This document shows positions 26,838 through 35,425 of a DNA stretch of 64,000 nucleotides, one piece after another. The notes beneath the pieces were generated by a model that worked only from the letters and a program-made list of their open reading frames with translations, did not search any database and had not been told where the DNA came from. The position numbers and the translations under genes are program-made. The DNA comes from Lacisediminihabitans sp046156175 (GTDB lineage Bacteria > Actinomycetota > Actinomycetes > Actinomycetales > Microbacteriaceae). Every line of letters begins with the position of its first letter. The first letter of the stretch is position 1. The DNA lies in assembly GCF_046156175.1 (NCBI RefSeq), contig NZ_JAYLVL010000003.1:558001-622000 (forward strand), written 5' to 3'.

Positions 26838-27034
26838 TTTTCTCCTTGGCGGACCTTCTGTGGTTCAGCACAGTGCCCGCGTCTATTGGTTTCCACTCGA
26901 ACGCATCAGCGTGAGGAAAGACTTGGGGCTGAAAGCAGCCACGTGCCCGATCCACCGCGTCGATAACGGATGCATGACATCCCTCGCCGAAGTACAGCTT
27001 GAGAGTTTACACGGATCGCGCGGCTGCGGTGGAC

Positions 27035-27077
27035 GGGTCTCGATACGGTCGTCGGAGCGACCTACTCGACCCACGGG
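27035..27077. repeat. REP-like element at the gntK stop codon
   Basis: GGGTCTCGATACGGTCG...CGACCTACTCGACCCACGGG. The minus-strand GTCGAGTAG gives the last two residues VE and the stop of gntK, exactly as at mfd. Confidence 0.78.
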
Positions 27078-27574
27078 CTCGCCGGAGCGACCAGCATCCG
27101 CACCACCGACTCGACTGTCGGGTGGTCGTCGAGCGAGACGCGAACTCCCGGCTCGTCTGGAGCGAGGGGTTCGAGAGTTGCGAGCTGCGAGTCGAGCAGG
27201 GACGCGGGCATGAAGTGGCCCTCACGATGCTGCACGCGCGACTCGAGCAGCGTCCGCGACCCGTCGAGGAAGACAAACCGGGTGGCGGGAGCGGCCGCGA
27301 GGATCGCCTCCCGGTACACCCTCTTGAGGGCCGAACACGCGATGACGAGACCATCCGGCGCCGCGGACAGTTCCGCGCCGACGAGCGCGAGCCACGGCAT
27401 CCGGTCGTCGTCGGTGAGTGCAATCCCCGACGCCATCTTCGCCACATTCGCGGCCGGATGCAGCGCATCCGCGTCTTCGAAGCGAACGCCGAGACTGTCA
27501 GCGAGGGCTTCCCCGACTGTCGATTTTCCGGATCCGCTCACCCCCATGACGACGATAAGCGGTGACGTGTTCAT
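27062..27574 (-). CDS. gntK: Gluconokinase (GntK type)
   Basis: ATP-dependent phosphorylation of D-gluconate to 6-phosphogluconate; 170 residues, the usual size of thermoresistant gluconokinases. Walker A GVSGSGKST, DADALHPAANVAKMASG, ACSALKRVYRE and REGHFMPASLLDSQ are all intact. TAGGGT stands six bases before the ATG, so it has its own leaderless promoter, separated from the ABC genes by a hairpin. Its product is the substrate of Gnd encoded 12 kb away. Confidence 0.94.
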   Translation of the reverse strand: MNTSPLIVVMGVSGSGKSTVGEALADSLGVRFEDADALHPAANVAKMASGIALTDDDRMPWLALVGAELSAAPDGLVIACSALKRVYREAILAAAPATRFVFLDGSRTLLESRVQHREGHFMPASLLDSQLATLEPLAPDEPGVRVSLDDHPTVESVVRMLVAPASPWVE

Positions 27575-27650
27575 GGGTCGACCCTATTCGCTCGGTTGTA
27601 CGGAGTTGCGGCACGTCCATCGTCAGTCGCCATTCCCGTGCGACCGCGCA

Positions 27651-27686
27651 GAATGGCCCGCCTTCGCAGAGCGAGACGGGCCATTC
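27651..27686. terminator. Strong hairpin ending the ABC importer operon
   Basis: GAATGGCCCG pairs perfectly with CGGGCCATTC, with an inner TCGC/GCGA stem, nine bases past the stop of the binding-protein gene. There is no T run, but the position fits a terminator. Confidence 0.65.
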
Positions 27687-27694
27687 GCACAGGA

Positions 27695-28879
27695 CTACTT
27701 GCCCCAGACCTTCAGGTACACGTCACGGAACCCACTGGCGGGATCGAACACGTCACCCGAGGGCACGTTTTGTTTCGTGATCAGACCGGGTGCCGCCACG
27801 AACGTCGAGGGCTTCTCGCCGGCAAAAGCGCGGTTCACCTCGTCGATGAGCTGCCACCCCTGCAGCGGGATGGGCTCGGCGACAGTTGCGGCCTGGTAGC
27901 TGTCGCTGCGGATACGCTGCATGTCTGCGGCGTCACCGTCGCCAGCGCCGATGGACTGCGGGGGTCCAGCGGCAGCGATTCCCGCGTCTTTCAGAGCACG
28001 GGATGCCCCACTGAAGTAATTGCCGTTGACAGCGAGCAGGTACGTGAGCTTCTTGCCATTTTGCTGCAAGAGGTTCGAGACGATGCCGGGCATACGCTGG
28101 TCAGCGGTCGCGATCGGGGAGTCCTGGAAAGAGAGGACGCTGCATCCCTTACACGCCTTGATGTATGCCTCCATCGCGCGGGCTTTGGTGACGGCGAGCT
28201 CGTACTGGCCGTCCGTGAATACCGCGACCCCCGCCTTGCCGTTCGAGTTCGCGACCGCATAGGCAGCAGCGAGTTGTGCGACGACGAGCGGGTCGGTTCC
28301 CACGTTCGTGACGAGCCCGTTGCCCGGCCCGGTGAGAACGCCGGCGTGCCATCCGATCACGGGGATTTTTTCCGAAGTGGCAGTGGTGATGGCGGGAGCC
28401 TGCTCCGTCGGGTCGAGACCACCGAGGATGATCGCGTCCGGCTTGGACGTGATCGCCTGGTTCATCGCATCGGTGTTGCCCTGCGGGGTTCCGTGGCCGT
28501 CGTAGACGCTCACGGTCCAGCCGATCTTCGCGGCGGCTTCCTGCACTGACTTACCCATCGCGTTGTGACCGCCGTTGGCAAGGTCACCCGCGACGTACGC
28601 GATTTTCGCGCCCGGCTTTTGAGCCTTCGGGCCTGTGGAGGGAGGCGTGAACCCCTCCGATGCAGTGAGGCTCTTTTCTACGAGCGCCTTCGAGAATGCG
28701 ACCGGGTCACCCTTGGGGAGGATGGAGTCGAATTTGCCGTCGCTGGATCCACCGCTCGCCGACGGCGATGCCGAATTCTGACTCGACACACTCGCACTCG
28801 AGCACCCTGCGAGTGCGAGCATCGGCACAAGGGTTACTACGGCGACGGCGATAGAGAATCGCCTATTTTTCAGCTTCAT
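27695..28879 (-). CDS. Sugar ABC transporter substrate-binding lipoprotein
   Basis: A 394-residue ribose/LsrB-type periplasmic-binding family 1 lipoprotein. The signal peptide ends with the lipobox LAGC (Cys26), followed by a Ser/Gly-rich spacer. The core AKIAYVAGDLANGGHNAMG and PDAIILGGLDP are characteristic of the family. It is the last gene of a minus-strand operon after the permease. Cargo is not fixed by sequence; the surrounding enzymes point to a sugar acid or an aldonolactone precursor. Confidence 0.9.
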   Translation of the reverse strand: MKLKNRRFSIAVAVVTLVPMLALAGCSSASVSSQNSASPSASGGSSDGKFDSILPKGDPVAFSKALVEKSLTASEGFTPPSTGPKAQKPGAKIAYVAGDLANGGHNAMGKSVQEAAAKIGWTVSVYDGHGTPQGNTDAMNQAITSKPDAIILGGLDPTEQAPAITTATSEKIPVIGWHAGVLTGPGNGLVTNVGTDPLVVAQLAAAYAVANSNGKAGVAVFTDGQYELAVTKARAMEAYIKACKGCSVLSFQDSPIATADQRMPGIVSNLLQQNGKKLTYLLAVNGNYFSGASRALKDAGIAAAGPPQSIGAGDGDAADMQRIRSDSYQAATVAEPIPLQGWQLIDEVNRAFAGEKPSTFVAAPGLITKQNVPSGDVFDPASGFRDVYLKVWGK

Positions 28880-28962
28880 TGCTTTCCTGTCTCTTGATGG
28901 TGCCCCGACCCGCTGCTGCGGCCGGAGGGAGTGAAGTTCTGCGCTGTGTTACCGGTACGGGC

Positions 28963-30069
28963 TCACAGGGGTGGCGGCGAGGCGGTGGTACCGACCGAGG
29001 TTGCTGGCGACGGATCGCCATCCACCGGTTTTTTGTTGGGCGGTGTGGCCTCAGCTCGCGCTACCCTCTTCCGGCTCGTCACCGACGCGATCGTGATCGC
29101 GGCGACGAGCGTCAGGCCGTTGAAGAGCGGTTCGAGGTAGAACTGTCCGGGGATGAGTTGCTGCAGGCCCGAGATACCGATGGTCGCGATCGTGACGCCG
29201 ATGATCGTGCCGAGCGCGTTCATCCGCCCCGGGCGGATCGTGGTCGACCCGAGGAAGGCTGCCGTGAGGGCGGGCAGAAGGAACTCGGGTCCGATGTTGG
29301 ACTGCACAACGCCGTTGGAGCGGGAGGCGATGAGTACTCCCGCGATCGCAACCATCACGCCAGAGGAGACCATCGCTCCGACAACATACTTACGGCGCGG
29401 AACGCCGGTCAGCTCTGCTGCGCGGGGGTTCGCGCCGATCGCATACAGGTAGCGTCCGATCGGGAAGTATTCGAGCAGCACGAAGATCACGAGACCCAGT
29501 ACCAGTGCGATAACGAAGGTCCCCGGCAGCGGTCCCGCCGACCACGCGGCGAGCTTGTCGAACGCAGCGGCCCGCTGGCCGGCCGAATCGGTGATCTGAC
29601 GGCCCCCGGTGATCCAGAACGTGATCGCGAAGATTACCTGCCCGGTCGCCAGGGTGGCGATGAACGCGTCTACCTGTGCAAGTTCGACCAGCAGCGCGTT
29701 CAGCAGTCCGATCAGCGCTCCGCCAACGAGACAGAGGAGTATCGACAGGCGGTAATCGACGCCCAGGAGTTGCAAATTCAACGCCATGACCTGCCAGAGG
29801 CCCGCTCCATAGCCGATGGAAAGGTCGATCTTTCCCGCGATCATCGGAATCGTCACGGCAAGGGCCAGGATCAGGAGAATCGACTGAGATGACGCCAGCA
29901 GCTGGAAATTGAGCAGCGTGGCAAAGGTGTTGGGCCGCAGAATCGCGAAGATCACGAAGAGGATGGCAGTGAGCACGACGAGCCCGTAGGTAGTGGTCAA
30001 CTGCCGGTACCACGGTGTGCCGCGCGGCGGTTCGAGCGCCGTCGAACGGACGGACGTATTCATCGTCAT
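28963..30069 (-). CDS. Sugar ABC transporter permease (RbsC-like)
   Basis: A 368-residue membrane component with eight to ten predicted helices of the branched-chain/ribose permease family. GKIDLSIG (helix start), GANPRAAELTGVPRRKYVVGAMVSSG (the EAA-like cytoplasmic loop) and the C-terminal helices are typical. A 20-residue basic tail rich in Pro/Thr is extra. It overlaps the ATPase gene by four bases. Confidence 0.9.
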   Translation of the reverse strand: MTMNTSVRSTALEPPRGTPWYRQLTTTYGLVVLTAILFVIFAILRPNTFATLLNFQLLASSQSILLILALAVTIPMIAGKIDLSIGYGAGLWQVMALNLQLLGVDYRLSILLCLVGGALIGLLNALLVELAQVDAFIATLATGQVIFAITFWITGGRQITDSAGQRAAAFDKLAAWSAGPLPGTFVIALVLGLVIFVLLEYFPIGRYLYAIGANPRAAELTGVPRRKYVVGAMVSSGVMVAIAGVLIASRSNGVVQSNIGPEFLLPALTAAFLGSTTIRPGRMNALGTIIGVTIATIGISGLQQLIPGQFYLEPLFNGLTLVAAITIASVTSRKRVARAEATPPNKKPVDGDPSPATSVGTTASPPPL

Positions 30070-31568
30070 GATGTGTGCTCCTCAGTGAGTGTGTGGAATT
30101 CAAGGCCCGATGCTGCGGCGACGAGATTGGCTATGGTCAGGTCTGCTCCGCTGAGGCTCGCTGTGGGCTGGCCCCTCTCCATCACGATCGCCCGGTGGCT
30201 GATCTTGGCGACCTCCTCCATGTCGGTGGAGACGACGACAACCGTTGTTCCGGCTCTCGCGGCATCACGCAAGAGGCCGTAGATGTCCGACTTCGCTCCG
30301 ATGTCCACGCCCATGGTGGGTTCTTCGAGAACCAGGATCTTGCGTCCGGCACTCAACCAGCGCGCGAGGATCACTTTTTGTTGGTTGCCGCCGGAAAAGG
30401 TGTCCAGTGACAGTTCGGTATCGGCAGGGCGGACCCCGAACGCGCGAATCTGCTCGAGCGCCTCTTTGCGTTCGGTCCCCGGCCAGAAGAACGAGAGTGC
30501 TTTTCGCCCCCAGATGGAAGGGTTGAGGAAGAGGTTCTCGCGCACGGTCAGGCCGGACGCCACAGATTCGGTCTCTCGGTTGGACGTGGCAAAACCGATG
30601 CCCGCTTTGACCGCGCCGTAAGGGCTGCCGAACCGCGCGGGTGTTCCATCGATCGACAGCGCGCCCGAGTCGATCTTTATCGCCCCCGCAATGGCACGAC
30701 CGATCTCGTCCTGGCCCGCGCCACGTAGTCCGCAGATCGAGATGACTTCTCCGCGTGGTGCGACAAGGTTCATGGGACCGACATCATTCACCCGCACATC
30801 GGCGAGTTCGAGCCGGGGCTCAACGCCGGGCTCTTCGAAAGTGATTGTCGATACCTCATGGCCGACGATCAGCTCCACGAGTTCGGTGTGAGACAGTCCA
30901 TGAACTGATCGCTCGGCGACGACAGCGCCACTTCTCATCACCACGGTTCGCGTTGAAATCTCATACACCTCGTCGAGGCGGTGCGAGACATAGATCATGC
31001 CGACGCCGGTGTCTCGCAGCCTTCGAAGAACTGTGAAGAGGCGCTCGACATCCGCCGCGGGAAGGGATGCGGTCGGCTCGTCGAGCACCAGCAGCTTCGG
31101 GTTCGAAACGAGACCTCGCGCGATTGTGAGCAGGCTGCGCTCGGTGCGCGGCAGATCGAAAACACGAGCGTCAGGGTCGATCCCTCCCCCCACGAGGTCA
31201 AGGATTTCGCGCGATCGGCGGCGGAGCTCTTTCATGTCAACGAGACCGAATCGGCGCGGGTACCCCAGGGTGATGGCCATGTTCTCGGCCACAGTCATCC
31301 AGTCGATGAGACCGAGATTCTGGTGGATGAAAGACATCTTCGACCTCGTGCCGGGAGTCGACAGGTCACTGCCCGAAAGGAGCATCCGCCCGCTATCGGG
31401 TTTGTACACCCCCGCCAACATCTTGATCACCGTCGATTTGCCGGCACCATTTTCACCGAGTAGGGAGACGATTTCGCCCTGTTCTACGGTGAACGACACG
31501 TCTCGAGCGGCGCGTGTCGCGAAGAAGGTCTTGTTGAGGTTTTCCACGCTGAGAAGTGAGGTACTCAT
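30066..31568 (-). CDS. Sugar ABC transporter ATP-binding protein, two domains (RbsA-like)
   Basis: A 500-residue tandem ATPase. Domain 1 has Walker A GENGAGKST and Walker B LLVLDEPTASLP; its signature is weak. Domain 2 has the degenerate Walker A GLRGAGQDEIG, which is normal for RbsA-type second halves, the signature FSGGNQQK and LVLEEPTMGVD. Four-base overlaps join it to the IclR gene before and the permease after. Confidence 0.92.
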   Translation of the reverse strand: MSTSLLSVENLNKTFFATRAARDVSFTVEQGEIVSLLGENGAGKSTVIKMLAGVYKPDSGRMLLSGSDLSTPGTRSKMSFIHQNLGLIDWMTVAENMAITLGYPRRFGLVDMKELRRRSREILDLVGGGIDPDARVFDLPRTERSLLTIARGLVSNPKLLVLDEPTASLPAADVERLFTVLRRLRDTGVGMIYVSHRLDEVYEISTRTVVMRSGAVVAERSVHGLSHTELVELIVGHEVSTITFEEPGVEPRLELADVRVNDVGPMNLVAPRGEVISICGLRGAGQDEIGRAIAGAIKIDSGALSIDGTPARFGSPYGAVKAGIGFATSNRETESVASGLTVRENLFLNPSIWGRKALSFFWPGTERKEALEQIRAFGVRPADTELSLDTFSGGNQQKVILARWLSAGRKILVLEEPTMGVDIGAKSDIYGLLRDAARAGTTVVVVSTDMEEVAKISHRAIVMERGQPTASLSGADLTIANLVAAASGLEFHTLTEEHTS

Positions 31569-32356
31569 AGTTGCTCCTGATCGCTCAGCCCGCGGGCGAG
31601 GATGGAAAGTTCGGATGCCAGTCGTGAGCGCATGTCTCCGGTGGCCCGGGGAGCGAGCAGTGTGGCGCTCACCGCAGCGGGCATGCCTTCTGAGACGAAT
31701 GCGACCGCCACACAGGTGACGCCCACCACCCCTTGCTCGTCATCTATCGCGTACCCTCGCTCCCTGATCTGCATCAGATCGGCGTGCAACGAGTCGACAC
31801 TCCGATGCGAACGGACAGTAGGTCGCGGGAGCTCGCCGATGGTGGCGAGTCGGGTATCGAGTTCGAGATCCGAAAGGCTCGCCAGCATCGCCTTACCGAG
31901 ACCCGTGACGCCGGCGGGAGCCCGACTTCCGACGGCCGCCAAGAATCGAACCGGCTGAGTACCGCCGTTGCGAGCGAGGTAGATCACATCCGTGCCGTCG
32001 AGTACGGCGAGCAGAGTGGTTTCGCTGTGGAGCGTTGTCAGCGCCCGCGGGATGTGACCGAACTCGGCCACCATCGTGCTCGAGGCGAGCATCGAGCGGC
32101 TCAGCTCCAGCATCCGGTAGCTCAGCACCCAGCCGTGCTCCCCTCTCCTGACCATGTGGGAGGCTTCGAGACTGACAAGCAGGTTGAAGACGGAGGATTT
32201 CGCAAGATCCAGGTGAAGCGCGATGTCGCTGATCGTCAACGGCACTCGCCGGTCGCCCATGTGGGAGAGGATCAGGCCAGCTCGAAATGCGGCGGGTGAC
32301 GGGGTGCTGGAGGCGGTATCGGTGGCGACTGCGGGTCGCGCGGGGGTCAAGGTCAT
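31565..32356 (-). CDS. IclR family regulator
   Basis: A 263-residue regulator: winged helix (LTISDIALHLDLAKSSVFNLLVSLE, about residues 41-65) and the C-terminal IclR effector domain with GKAMLASLSD. It is inside the transporter operon, between the lactonase and the ATPase gene, and so probably controls the divergent 33.3-33.5 kb promoter region, where three inverted repeats are found. Confidence 0.88.
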   Translation of the reverse strand: MTLTPARPAVATDTASSTPSPAAFRAGLILSHMGDRRVPLTISDIALHLDLAKSSVFNLLVSLEASHMVRRGEHGWVLSYRMLELSRSMLASSTMVAEFGHIPRALTTLHSETTLLAVLDGTDVIYLARNGGTQPVRFLAAVGSRAPAGVTGLGKAMLASLSDLELDTRLATIGELPRPTVRSHRSVDSLHADLMQIRERGYAIDDEQGVVGVTCVAVAFVSEGMPAAVSATLLAPRATGDMRSRLASELSILARGLSDQEQL

Positions 32357-32362
32357 CGGGCC

Positions 32363-33286
32363 CTACTTTCGTCGCCAGAGTGCGGATGCGTCTGTGGTGC
32401 GAGTACGAATCCGGTACAGGCTCGTAGTGGCGGTGATGTAGAGATCCGAGCCGTCGGCGCCGCCGAAACACAGATTGCTGACTACCTCGGGCACGGCGAT
32501 GGTTGCGAGGTGATCGCCCGCCTGGGAGAAGATCTGCACTCCCGAGTCGGAGGAAGTCCAGACTCGCCCGTGCTCGTCGACGCGAAATCCGTCGGGAAGA
32601 CCCGAGTGCAGACTCGCGATGGTCCGGCCGTTTTTGCAGGTCCGACCGTCGATGGTGTCGTAGGCGCGAATGTGACGATTTCCACCTCCGCCGCTCGCGC
32701 GGGCGGCAGAAGTGTCTGACACGTAGAGAATCGACTCATCCGGCGAGAAGGCAAGGCCGTTGGGTTCTTCGATATCCGCAATCACGACAGTCACTGAGGC
32801 GTCGCTGGGATCGATCCGGAAGACGAAGTTGTCGCCGTACTCGCGCTCCCCTGGATGACCCTCTCCGCTCACCTGTATTCCATAGGGCGGATCTGTGAAC
32901 CAGATCGAGCCGTCGGAATGAACGACCACGTCATTTGGGCTGTTGAATCGGCGCCCCGCCCAGGCTGCGGCGATAGTGGTGACGGTGCGACCGTCGTCGC
33001 GTTCGATCGCCCGCGCGCCATGCGAGCACTGCACGACTGCCCCGGTTGCATCGGTCGTTCGCCCGTTGGTGAAACCGACACCCGCACGATAGACGCTCGT
33101 GGTGTTGGTGCCCGGATGGAATTGCATGATTCGGTCGTTGGGGATGTCGCTCCACCGCACGCTCTGGTCACCGGCGATCCAGGCAGGACCTTCCGCCCAG
33201 ACGCATCCGCTCGCCAATTTCTCGAGCGTCGCTCCGGGTGCGAGAAGCGACGCGATCATCACATCGCCACCTACGCTGGCGCTCAT
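32363..33286 (-). CDS. SMP-30/gluconolactonase family protein
   Basis: A 307-residue six-bladed beta-propeller of the SMP-30 (gluconolactonase) family that opens aldonolactones. Visible are CVWAEGPAW with the metal-binding Glu, NSPNDVVVHSDGSIWFTDPPYG with the Asn/Asp ligands, and PNGLAFSPDESILYVSDT with the third ligand site. GGAGAG precedes the ATG by five bases. It is the first gene of the importer operon and suggests that a lactone is handled. Confidence 0.9.
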   Translation of the reverse strand: MSASVGGDVMIASLLAPGATLEKLASGCVWAEGPAWIAGDQSVRWSDIPNDRIMQFHPGTNTTSVYRAGVGFTNGRTTDATGAVVQCSHGARAIERDDGRTVTTIAAAWAGRRFNSPNDVVVHSDGSIWFTDPPYGIQVSGEGHPGEREYGDNFVFRIDPSDASVTVVIADIEEPNGLAFSPDESILYVSDTSAARASGGGGNRHIRAYDTIDGRTCKNGRTIASLHSGLPDGFRVDEHGRVWTSSDSGVQIFSQAGDHLATIAVPEVVSNLCFGGADGSDLYITATTSLYRIRTRTTDASALWRRK

Positions 33287-33367
33287 CTGAAACTCTCCAT
33301 CGGGTTCCCCATGTCTTTACTGTCGGCAGTCACTCAAACACTCGCGGCAACGGCAGACAAGACTTAC

Positions 33368-33466
33368 GTTCAACTGGCTGAACGCAGGGCCGAGAGATTG
33401 GGGAATTTTCCGCTCAGAGTTCAGTCTGTTGAACAAATGCCAATGATGGAACCGGAATGTTCCATA
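33368..33466. promoter_or_regulatory. Three inverted repeats in the divergent promoter region
   Basis: GTTCA-N6-TGAAC at 33368-33383, GTTCA-N6-TGAAC at 33419-33434, and ATGGAAC-N6-GTTCCAT at 33447-33466. All have the same 6-base spacer; the first two are 51 bases apart, near five helical turns. They are good candidates for sites of the IclR protein encoded at 31565, whose family binds palindromes of this size. Confidence 0.6.
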
Positions 33467-33535
33467 GAGTTCTGGCGGTCGCGTTGGTAAAACGAGCGCG
33501 AGACAGCACCACTCGGGTAAGGGAGCCAGGGATCT

Positions 33536-34474
33536 ATGACAGCTGTGGATGAGTCGATCGTGGGCAGCGTACTCGCGCTGTGCACCCAGACCCCCGGTGC
33601 CCGGCGCGGCGCCGGGCCGATGAGTTGGCGCAGCGAACTCCGACGACTGAAACGCAGCGGTTTCAGCCGGGTGGATCTGCTGGACAACTGGCTCCCCTTC
33701 GCGAACTTGACGGCCAGCGAGGTCGATGATCTCGGAAGCATCCTGGTGGATCTTGGCCTCGCGGCGCCCTGCTTGGGCACCTCTCGCCGAAGTCTCATCG
33801 ATCCGGAGTTCGGCGAAGAGAACCTCGAGTACACCCTGAAAATCTTGGAGGTCGCGCACCGGCTCGGGCTCCGAAGGGTGGGCGTGGGATTTCATCCCGC
33901 TCTCGTAGACGCGCAACGACAGTCCGCGCAATTCTGGGAACACGCGGGTCGGGCGGATGACCGCACCGAGGAGAACTGGGATGTTGCGGCCCGGCGTGTG
34001 GCGGTGGTCTGTGATGCGGCCGCGGAGCTCGAGATCGACCTGAACATCGAACTCTACGAAGACTCACTGCTGTGCACTTCCGAGGATGTGGCTCGGCTGA
34101 TGGCCGCCGTGGATCGCCCGAATTTCGGGGTGAACCCCGACCTCGGAAATCTCGTGCGATCCGTCACTCCACTCCGCGAATCCTGGCTCGGTACCCTTCG
34201 GGGATGCCTGCCTCACATGACCTACTGGCACCTCAAGAATTACACTCGGTCCACGCTGGCGCCGGGTGGTCCCTTCGCGGTCGCACCGACGGCGCTGGGG
34301 GACGGCACCATCGACTATCGACTCGCGGTCACAGAAGCACTGGCGGCGGGCTACAGCGGCCCGATGGTGGTGGAGCACTATGGCGGAGACGCCCTGTGGA
34401 TGCAGGAGCGGAGCGCCGAATATCTTCGTCGCCTCGTGGACGAGTTGCGGAACGACGAACGGGAAGAGCAGTGA
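33536..34474 (+). CDS. TIM-barrel sugar isomerase/epimerase-like protein
   Basis: A 312-residue member of the AP-endonuclease-2/xylose isomerase-like TIM-barrel group. Metal ligands are suggested by NIELYEDS, FGVNPDLGNL, MTYWHLKNY and MVVEHYGGD (Glu, Asp, His, Glu order). It is expected to isomerise or epimerise a sugar or keto acid, substrate unknown. It starts the plus-strand half of the divergent pair, and its stop overlaps the next start by one base. Confidence 0.75.
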   Translation: MTAVDESIVGSVLALCTQTPGARRGAGPMSWRSELRRLKRSGFSRVDLLDNWLPFANLTASEVDDLGSILVDLGLAAPCLGTSRRSLIDPEFGEENLEYTLKILEVAHRLGLRRVGVGFHPALVDAQRQSAQFWEHAGRADDRTEENWDVAARRVAVVCDAAAELEIDLNIELYEDSLLCTSEDVARLMAAVDRPNFGVNPDLGNLVRSVTPLRESWLGTLRGCLPHMTYWHLKNYTRSTLAPGGPFAVAPTALGDGTIDYRLAVTEALAAGYSGPMVVEHYGGDALWMQERSAEYLRRLVDELRNDEREEQ

Positions 34475-35391
34475 TGAAAGCAATCGACGACGTCAGGGTC
34501 TATGTCGGACCGAATCAGCTGCCCGATCTCGAGGAGGCTGTGGTTCGAGGCGGCGGCCGGGTCGTGCCACTCGCGGAAGCGAATGCGATCGTCTATCACG
34601 GATCAGACGATGCCCGCGAAGTCGTCGACATGATCAGCGAACGGATCCTCTGGATCCAGCTGCCGCACGCCGGAGTCGAGCGTTGGACCCAACCGGGATA
34701 CATCACGGCAGAGCCGGTCTGGACGAGTGCCGCCGGCGCTTACTCGCCACAGGTGGCCGAACATGTGCTCGCCCTCATGCTTCTCGGGGCAAAGGGCCTA
34801 CACATCCTTGCTCGTGCGACCGAATGGACGTCGAAGAACACCCGGTCTTTGGCGGGGAGCACTGTCGCCATCATCGGAGCGGGGGGCATCGGTCAGGCGC
34901 TCGTCACCTTACTGAAACCATTTGACTGCGTGATCATCGCGGTATCGAATTCGGGCCCGTTCCCTGGCGCGGAACGCACGGTTCCGCGCGACCGGTACCG
35001 GGAAGTGCTGCCCGATGCCGACTACGTCGTACTGACCGCTCCATCGACATCGGAGACGCGAGGAATGATCGGCGCCGCCGAGCTGGCAGCGATGAAATCG
35101 GGCGCCTGGCTCATCAACGTCGCGCGAGGAGATCTCGTGGTCACCGACGAACTCGTTGCGGCGCTTGGCGCTGGCGAGATCGCAGGAGCGGCTCTCGACG
35201 TCACCGATCCAGAGCCGTTGCCCTCCGATCATCCCTTGTGGCGGCTGCCAAACGCGTTGATAACACCGCACTCGGCCAACCCGGAGGACGCCTACTGGCG
35301 CACCCTCGCGAAGCGTGTGGAAGAAAACGTGCGCCGGGCGAACCTGGGAGAGCCCCTTCTCGGGGTGATCGATCCGGCTGTCGCGGGCTGA
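34474..35391 (+). CDS. D-isomer-specific 2-hydroxyacid dehydrogenase
   Basis: A 305-residue NAD(P)-dependent reductase. The cofactor loop GAGGIGQA, the catalytic Arg in LINVARGDL, a Glu in DVTDPEPLPSDHPLW and the His in NALITPHSA are present. Start ATG 34474 overlaps the upstream TGA. In this setting it may reduce a 2-keto sugar acid (glyoxylate/2-ketogluconate reductase type); that is inference from neighbours. Confidence 0.85.
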   Translation: MKAIDDVRVYVGPNQLPDLEEAVVRGGGRVVPLAEANAIVYHGSDDAREVVDMISERILWIQLPHAGVERWTQPGYITAEPVWTSAAGAYSPQVAEHVLALMLLGAKGLHILARATEWTSKNTRSLAGSTVAIIGAGGIGQALVTLLKPFDCVIIAVSNSGPFPGAERTVPRDRYREVLPDADYVVLTAPSTSETRGMIGAAELAAMKSGAWLINVARGDLVVTDELVAALGAGEIAGAALDVTDPEPLPSDHPLWRLPNALITPHSANPEDAYWRTLAKRVEENVRRANLGEPLLGVIDPAVAG

Positions 35392-35425
35392 CGGCCTGGT
35401 CGCGGGCCGAGCGCGGGGCCGCGAC

